Source of the DNA: RBG-16-66-20 sp964564865
GTDB lineage: Bacteria > Pseudomonadota > Gammaproteobacteria > Burkholderiales > SG8-39
Assembly: GCA_964564865.1 (NCBI GenBank)
Contig: CAZMDA010000008.1
Span: 1-64,000 of the forward strand
Direction: 5' to 3'
Length of the DNA stretch: 64,000 nt
Numbering within the stretch: the stretch's first letter is position 1; every line of letters starts with the position of its first letter. The notes beneath the pieces are model-generated. The model was not told where the DNA came from and made no database searches. It was given only the letters and a program-made list of their open reading frames with translations. This document shows positions 58,756-64,000 of this stretch, one piece after another. Position numbers and translations under genes: made by a program.

Positions 58756-61447
58756 CTCGCGCAGCAATCCGTTCGCGCACGCTCGCGACTGGCATGCGCT
58801 CGCGCCCGAAGAGGCGCTGCGCGCGCTGGAGGCGACAGCGCAGGGCCTGAGTTCGGAGGAGGCGGCCCGGCGGCTCGCGCTCGCCGGCCGGAACGCGCTG
58901 CCGGAGGCGGCGCGCCGCCATCCGCTGCTGCGCCTCGCCGCGCAATTCAACAACGCGCTCATCTATTTCCTCCTCTTCGCCGCCGTGGCGGCGGCCGTCC
59001 TCGGTCACATCGTGGATGCGGCCGTGATCGTCGCCGTGGTGATCGTCAACGCGTTCATCGGCTTCGTGCAGGAAGGCAAGGCTGAGGCCGCACTGGAGGC
59101 GATGCGCCGCATGATCTCGCCCCGGGCGAGCGTCCTGCGCGACGGACGGCGCCAGACGGTCGCGGTGGAGGCGCTCGTCCCGGGCGACCTGGTGCTGGTC
59201 GAGGCGGGCGACCGGGTGCCCGCGGACCTGCGCCTCGTTCGCGCGCGCGGCCTGCTGGTGGACGAGGCGCTGCTCACCGGCGAGTCGGTCGCGGCGCAGA
59301 AGAGCGAGCAGGCGGCGCCGGCGGATGCGCCACTGGGCGACCGGCAAGGGATGGCTTACTCGGGCACGCTCGTCGCCGCCGGGCAGGGGACGGGCGTCGT
59401 GGTGGCCACCGGGCTGCGCACGGAAATCGGCCGCATCAGCTCGCTGCTCCAGAGCGTCGAGCAGCTGAGCACGCCGCTGCTGCGCCAGATCGACCGCTTC
59501 GCGGTGCGCTTCACCTGGTTTGCGTTCGTGGTCGCGGCCCTGGTGTTCGCCTTCGCGGTCTGGGTGCGCCACTACAGCTGGGCGGAAGCGCTGATCGCGG
59601 TGGTGGCGCTGGCGGTGGGCGCGATCCCGGAAGGCCTGCCGGCGGTGATCACCATCACGCTCGCCATCGGCGTGCGGCGCATGGCGGCGCGCAACGCCGT
59701 CATCCGGCGCCTGCCCGCGGTGGAGACGCTCGGGGCCACCTCGGTGATCTGCTCCGACAAGACCGGCACCCTGACGAAGAACGAGATGACGGCCACGCGC
59801 GTCGTTGCCGGCGCTCACCAGGTCGCGGTGAGCGGAGCGGGCTACGACCCCGAGGGGGTCCTGGAGGCGGTGGGGCACGACGACGATGCAGCCGCGATCG
59901 CCGCGGTCGAGCCGTTGCTGCGCTGCGGGCTGCTGTGCAACGACGCCCAGCTGCAGCGGCGCGACGGCGCGTGGATCGTCGAGGGCGACCCGATGGAGGG
60001 CGCGCTGGTGGCGCTCGCGATGAAGACCGGCCTCAATCCGGAGCACGCGCGGGCCGAATGGCCGCGCCTGGACGAAATACCCTTCGACGCCGCGCACCGC
60101 TACATGGCCACGCTGCAGCGCGGGCCCGGCGGCGAGGTGCTCGCCTTCGTCAAGGGCGCGCCGGAGACGGTTCTCGGCATGGCAGGCGCCCCGGACCGCG
60201 AAGCCTGGACGGCGCGCATCGCCGAGGCCGCCTCCGCGGGCGAGCGCGTGCTCGGCTTCGGCTGCAAGCGGCTGCCGGAGGGCACGGCGCGCCTTGCCAT
60301 GGCGGACGTGGCCGAGGGGGTCGAGTTCCTCGGCATCGTCGGCTTTATCGACCCGCCGCGGGAGGAGGCGATCCGCGCCGTCGCCGAATGCCGCGCCGCG
60401 GGCATGGAGGCGAAGATGATCACCGGCGACCACGCCGCCACTGCGGCGGCGATCGCGCGCCAGCTGCGCCTGGCGCCCGAGCCGCTGGTGGTCACCGGCG
60501 CGGAACTGGACGCGATGGACGAGGAATCGTTCGCCGAGAGCGCGCGCCGCTCCACCGTGTTCGCGCGCACCAGCCCGGAGCACAAGCTGCGCATCGTGCG
60601 CGCGCTGCAGTCGGGCGGCGCGGTGGTGGCGATGACCGGCGACGGCGTCAACGACGCGCCGTCTCTGAAGCAGGCCGACGTCGGCGTGGCGATGGGGATC
60701 AAGGGCACTGAGGCGGCGAAGGAGGCCGCGGAGATGGTGCTGCTCGACGACAACTTCGCCTCCATCGTCAACGCGGTGCATGAGGGCCGCACGGTGTACG
60801 ACAACATCCGCAAGGTGATCGCCTGGACGCTGCCCACCAACGGCGGCGAGGCGCTGACCGTGATCGCCGCGATCGCCTTCGGCTTCACCCTGCCGGTGAG
60901 CGCGGTGCAGATCCTCTGGATCAACCTGGTCACCTCGGTCACGCTCGGCCTGGTGCTCGCCTTCGAGCCCGCCGAGCCGGGCGTGATGCGCCGGCCGCCG
61001 CGCCCGCAGGGCGCGCCGCTGCTCTCGGGGTTCCTGGTCTGGCGCGTGGTGCTGGTGTCGCTGCTGTTCCTCGGCGCCGGCCTGGGCGTGTTCTTCCATG
61101 CGCTCGCGCGCGGCGACGACCTGGAGACCGCGCGCACGCTGGTGGTGAACACCATCGTGGTGATGGAGATCTTCTACCTGTTCAACGTCCGCTACCTGCA
61201 CATGAGCTCGATGACGCTGCGCGGCGCGCTGGGCACGCCGGCGGTCCTCGTCGCGCTCGGCGTCATCGTGCTCGCGCAGCTCGCCTTCACCTATGCGCCG
61301 TTCATGCAGCATTGGTTCGCCACCCGGCCGGTTGCGCTTGCCGACGGCGCGATGATCGTCGCCATCGGCGCGGCCATGATGCTGCTGCTGGAAGGGGAGA
61401 AGTGGCTGCTGCGGCGCGTGGGCGTGGCGGAACTGCGGCCGGTTTAG
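58748..61447 (+). CDS. P-type ATPase, type II cation pump (PacL/PMR1-like), second copy
   Basis: 899 residues. DKTGTLTKNEM phosphorylation motif (D337), PEGLP in M4, TGDGVNDAPSLK hinge and FNNALIYFLLFAA M1 region. It is clearly homologous to the pump at 41880-44642 along the whole length. Ion could be Ca, Mn or Na; the residues lining M4-M6 were not compared in detail. Its start lies inside the last codons of the cDPGS-like gene, so it belongs to the ald operon. Confidence 0.92.
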   Translation: MADSRSNPFAHARDWHALAPEEALRALEATAQGLSSEEAARRLALAGRNALPEAARRHPLLRLAAQFNNALIYFLLFAAVAAAVLGHIVDAAVIVAVVIVNAFIGFVQEGKAEAALEAMRRMISPRASVLRDGRRQTVAVEALVPGDLVLVEAGDRVPADLRLVRARGLLVDEALLTGESVAAQKSEQAAPADAPLGDRQGMAYSGTLVAAGQGTGVVVATGLRTEIGRISSLLQSVEQLSTPLLRQIDRFAVRFTWFAFVVAALVFAFAVWVRHYSWAEALIAVVALAVGAIPEGLPAVITITLAIGVRRMAARNAVIRRLPAVETLGATSVICSDKTGTLTKNEMTATRVVAGAHQVAVSGAGYDPEGVLEAVGHDDDAAAIAAVEPLLRCGLLCNDAQLQRRDGAWIVEGDPMEGALVALAMKTGLNPEHARAEWPRLDEIPFDAAHRYMATLQRGPGGEVLAFVKGAPETVLGMAGAPDREAWTARIAEAASAGERVLGFGCKRLPEGTARLAMADVAEGVEFLGIVGFIDPPREEAIRAVAECRAAGMEAKMITGDHAATAAAIARQLRLAPEPLVVTGAELDAMDEESFAESARRSTVFARTSPEHKLRIVRALQSGGAVVAMTGDGVNDAPSLKQADVGVAMGIKGTEAAKEAAEMVLLDDNFASIVNAVHEGRTVYDNIRKVIAWTLPTNGGEALTVIAAIAFGFTLPVSAVQILWINLVTSVTLGLVLAFEPAEPGVMRRPPRPQGAPLLSGFLVWRVVLVSLLFLGAGLGVFFHALARGDDLETARTLVVNTIVVMEIFYLFNVRYLHMSSMTLRGALGTPAVLVALGVIVLAQLAFTYAPFMQHWFATRPVALADGAMIVAIGAAMMLLLEGEKWLLRRVGVAELRPV

Positions 61448-61493
61448 CGCCGCCGTTGCTGCCAGCGACGAAGGACCTCCTGGCGTGTGACGC

Positions 61494-62378
61494 TCAGGGC
61501 GCGATGAGCAGGTCCGCCCGGGCGTGCATCAGCAGGTTGGCCGGAACGCTTCCCAGCACGCGCTCGGCCAGCGCGGCGCGCGCATCACGGCCCACCACGA
61601 TCAACTCGAACGAGCCCTGCTTCGCGACCCGCAGCAGCGCCGGCGCCGCCGGGCCGATCACGGCCCGGCGGCGCGCGGTGCCCAGTCGGCCCGGCTGCGC
61701 GCCGGGGAACGCCGCTTCCAGCCGGGCGGCGGCGCGCTTGCGCAGTTCGACCTTGGCGGCGCGGATGGCGTGCTGCAGTGCGCCGGTGAGGAGCATCGGG
61801 CCTTCGATCGACTGCACCGCGTGCAGCAGCGTGATGCGAGCCCCGGGGAACAGCGTAGCCGCAGACACCGCGCCGCGTTCGGAGGCCGGCGAGAAGTCCA
61901 TCCCGACCAGCGCGCGCGCGTAGGGCGCCGGCGCGGGGTTGCGCACCACCAGCGCGGGGCAGTCCGATGCACGCGCGACCGCGAGTGCGGTTGCGCCCAG
62001 CAGCAGCGCGTCGCCCGCGCGACGGCCATGCGGCCCGAGCACGACCAGGCCGGCCGATTCCGCCCGCGCCGTGCCGGCGATCGACTGCGCGGCGCGTCCC
62101 ATCGCCATCCGCGCCGTGACGCGGATGCCGTGCGCGCGCTGCAGCCGCTCCGCGAGCGCGCGCAGGGCGGCGCCGGCCCGGGCGTTGGGCTGGTCCGCGA
62201 GCAGCCGCCGCTTGGGCGTGGCGAGCGCGCGCAGGTTCCGCCAGCGGGCGAGGTCGAAGGCGTGCAGCAGGACCAGGCGCGCGCCATGGTCGCGCGCAAG
62301 CTGCGCGGCGCGGTCGACGGCGAGGCCGGCGGGCGGCGAGAAATCGGTGGCGACGAGGATCGCGGCGGGTGGTTTCAT
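61494..62378 (-). CDS. Tandem universal stress protein
   Basis: 294 residues, two USP domains. The first has GPHGRRAGDALLLGAT (G-x2-G-x9-G pattern), the second a degenerate GRDARAALAERVLGS. Start MKPPAAILVATDFSPPAGLAVDRA. It is the last of three USP genes in a row on the minus strand, 16 bases after the previous one. Confidence 0.88.
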   Translation of the reverse strand: MKPPAAILVATDFSPPAGLAVDRAAQLARDHGARLVLLHAFDLARWRNLRALATPKRRLLADQPNARAGAALRALAERLQRAHGIRVTARMAMGRAAQSIAGTARAESAGLVVLGPHGRRAGDALLLGATALAVARASDCPALVVRNPAPAPYARALVGMDFSPASERGAVSAATLFPGARITLLHAVQSIEGPMLLTGALQHAIRAAKVELRKRAAARLEAAFPGAQPGRLGTARRRAVIGPAAPALLRVAKQGSFELIVVGRDARAALAERVLGSVPANLLMHARADLLIAP

Positions 62379-62394
62379 GTCGGCTCCGGGCCGG

Positions 62395-63297
62395 TCAGCG
62401 CACCAGCGTCAGCGGCAGCGGCGAGCGGTGCGCCACGGCGAACGTCACCGAGCCGAGCACCAGGCCGCGCACCGCGCCCAGTCCGCGCGTGCCCATGACG
62501 ATGCGGCCGCTGCCGGTTTCGCCCGCCAGGCGCACGATGGTCTCCGGATAGGGGCCCTGCAGGATGTGGAGGCGGCAGGGAACGCCGGCGCGCTCCAGCA
62601 GGCGCAGCGGCGCCCGGGTCGCGGCTTCCCCGTTGGCGCGCACCCAGGCATCGATCTGGGCCCGGCTGACGAAGCGGCGAACGCGCCCCGACACGATCCT
62701 GGGCTGGACGTTGAGCAGGTGCACCTGGAGCTTCCGCGCGCGCCCGCGAAGGCGCGCCTGCAGCCGGCAGAGATAGGCTGCGGCGCGCAGGGACGGCCGC
62801 GAGCCGTCCACCGCGAGCACCACGACCGCCGGATCCGCGGTCCCTCCGGTGCCGGCGGCAGCGGGCACCAGCGTCACCGGCTGGCGGGCGAGGTGGACCA
62901 CCTTGTACGCGACCGAGCCCAGCCCGAGGTTGCCCAGCGCGCTCAGGCCGCGGCTGCCGAGCACGATCTCGCCCGTGCGCAGGCGCAGCGCGGCGGCGGC
63001 GATCGCCGCCGCCGGGTCGCCGCCGGGGATTGCGTGCAGGCGCCAGGGGAGCCGCGCGGAATCGAGTATGCGCCGCGCAGCGGCGGTCTCGCGCCGGGCG
63101 GCCGCCAGCAGGCGCTGCGCCGCTTCCGGCGCGCGGCCGGCGCGCTGGCCTGTTCCGCCCGCCGGCTGGACGTTGGCGACATGGATCCGCCCCACCCCGA
63201 GCACCGGCGCCGCGCGCGCGATGAAGCGCGCTGCGCAGTCCGCGTCGCGAGACCCGTCCGCGGCAAGCAGCCAATCCGGCGTGGAACGTCCAGCCAT
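62395..63297 (-). CDS. Tandem universal stress protein
   Basis: 300 residues, two USP domains, both with ATP-type motifs (GSRGLSALGNLGLGS and GTRGLGAVRGLVLGS). Start ATG 63297 has a strong SD (GGGGAGG). It is a likely paralog of the neighbouring USP genes. Confidence 0.88.
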   Translation of the reverse strand: MAGRSTPDWLLAADGSRDADCAARFIARAAPVLGVGRIHVANVQPAGGTGQRAGRAPEAAQRLLAAARRETAAARRILDSARLPWRLHAIPGGDPAAAIAAAALRLRTGEIVLGSRGLSALGNLGLGSVAYKVVHLARQPVTLVPAAAGTGGTADPAVVVLAVDGSRPSLRAAAYLCRLQARLRGRARKLQVHLLNVQPRIVSGRVRRFVSRAQIDAWVRANGEAATRAPLRLLERAGVPCRLHILQGPYPETIVRLAGETGSGRIVMGTRGLGAVRGLVLGSVTFAVAHRSPLPLTLVR

Positions 63298-63364
63298 GCT
63301 TTGATCCTCCCCTTGTCCTCCGACCGCGCGGGGCGGTCGCGGTTCCCGGTGTTTCGCGCCGGGC

Positions 63365-64000
63365 CTAGCGGCCCGAGGGCACCACCAGCACGTCGCACTC
63401 GGCGGCCGCCAGCGTGTGCAGCGTCACGCTGCCCAGCAGCAGGTCCTCCAGCATGGAGCCGCCGTGCTTGCCGATGGCGATCAACTCCGCGCGCAGCGCC
63501 CGCGCGCTGTCCTGGATCAGCTTCGGGGGATAGGCGCGGTCGACCACGCGGACGGTGCGCTCCGGCGCGAGGCCGGCGGCCGTCACCGCCTGGTCGATCT
63601 GCATCCCGGCGCGCTCGTACGCCTGGCTGCGGTAGCGCTCGATGTCGTCCTGGCTGGCGCCGGCGATGCCCAGCTTGCCTTCGAAGGGGAGGTCGTAGGC
63701 ATGCACCAGGGTGAGTCCGGCCTGCGGCGCGATCCGGGCCGTCAGCGCCAGCGCCGCGCGCGAATCAGGAGAGAAATCCAGCGGGACCAGCACGCGCTGG
63801 TACGCGCCCGTTGGCGCGGCCTTGACGATCAGCACCGGGCAGGGCGCCTTGCGCAGCAGGCGCTCGGCGCTGGAGCCGATGGCGAGGTCGCGCAGCGGAT
63901 TGACGCCGCGCGCGCCGAGCACCGCCAGGTCGAAGCCGCTCGCGGCCGCCGCCAGGGCGCCGACCACGTTCCCGGAGCCGAGGCGCGGCTCGAAGGCGAA
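63365..64000 (-). CDS. Tandem universal stress protein (5' end beyond right edge)
   Basis: The frame is open to base 64000, so at least 211 residues are seen and the N-terminus is missing. The first visible half ends with GARGVNPLRDLAIGSS and the second with GKHGGSMLEDLLLGS, both G-x2-G-x9-G-S motifs. A GTG at 63967 is an unlikely start because the USP fold continues upstream of it. Any promoter lies outside the window. Confidence 0.85.
   Translation of the reverse strand, partial: FAFEPRLGSGNVVGALAAAASGFDLAVLGARGVNPLRDLAIGSSAERLLRKAPCPVLIVKAAPTGAYQRVLVPLDFSPDSRAALALTARIAPQAGLTLVHAYDLPFEGKLGIAGASQDDIERYRSQAYERAGMQIDQAVTAAGLAPERTVRVVDRAYPPKLIQDSARALRAELIAIGKHGGSMLEDLLLGSVTLHTLAAAECDVLVVPSGR

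Noticed and set aside
63321..63339. Hairpin CGACCGC/GCGGTCG between two USP genes as a terminator
   Set aside because: Seven base pairs with no T-run on the minus strand, in a GC-rich gap where such stems are expected by chance.

Overview
The window is a GC-rich (roughly 70% by eye) chromosomal segment of a proteobacterium, most likely a betaproteobacterium (Burkholderiales/Rhodocyclales-like). This placement is inferred from the cbb3 oxidase gene set (ccoIS, ccoNOQP, ccoGH), the alaC-hom-thrC order and the family content; there is no rRNA to fix it. Genes are densely packed, with many 4-base ATGA/GTGA overlaps. I see no rRNA, tRNA, CRISPR array, insertion sequence or phage gene. The only stretch over 300 bases without a clear gene is 6681-7020. 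It holds a palindrome, a promoter, a possible 36-codon leader ORF and an attenuator-like hairpin.

Layout. 1-2658 (minus): a TPR/beta-barrel outer-membrane protein and a secreted coiled-coil protein cut by the left edge. 2772-6680 (plus): alaC-type aminotransferase, hom and thrC. 7021-8008 (plus): two Rnk/GreA-C-type proteins flanking a small membrane protein, the whole unit bounded by two copies of one 20-bp palindrome. 8067-13018 (minus): metallophosphoesterase, a GlpC/HdrD-type Fe-S protein and a Pat-type acyl-CoA-synthetase/acetyltransferase. 13119-23805 (plus): Hsp20, a small secreted protein, ccoI, ccoS, a membrane GGDEF protein, ccoNOQP, ccoG, ccoH, a small membrane protein and a cytochrome c. 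23838-33769 (plus): LpxR-like protein, flavodoxin-fold quinone reductase, MBL/beta-CASP nuclease, formate/nitrite channel, DHH phosphoesterase, tandem USP, and a single-chain xanthine dehydrogenase/aldehyde oxidase. 33853-39830 (plus): leaderless micro-ORF, DUF155 protein, acetyl-CoA synthetase, PDH E1 alpha, E1 beta, E2, and ACP. 39817-49866: GNAT (minus), SLC13 transporter (plus), P-type ATPase, alpha/beta hydrolase and a MacAB-like exporter (minus). 49951-54116 (plus): small conserved protein, Lon-like protease, USP-like protein, DUF2189 membrane protein. 54113-64000: orphan GroEL and USP (minus), alanine dehydrogenase, cDPGS-like GTPase and a P-type ATPase (plus), then three tandem USPs (minus), the last cut by the right edge.

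The unifying signal is regulatory. Nine palindromes of the FNR/ANR/FixK type (TTGAY-N4-RTCAA, one with a single mismatch) sit in promoter regions between 13049 and 56266. Downstream of each, a -10-like hexamer begins 28-30 bases from the centre, the geometry of a class II FNR promoter. They would place cbb3 oxidase, Hsp20, GroEL, USPs, a Lon-like protease, PDH/Acs, alanine dehydrogenase, formate channel, quinone reductase, ion pumps and an exporter under one oxygen-responsive regulator. The content recalls the ANR energy-stress genes of Pseudomonas and the DosR dormancy regulon of Mycobacterium. In most of these promoters the predicted transcription start falls on, or within about two bases of, an ATG, so leaderless mRNAs are predicted. 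The regulator itself is not in the window.
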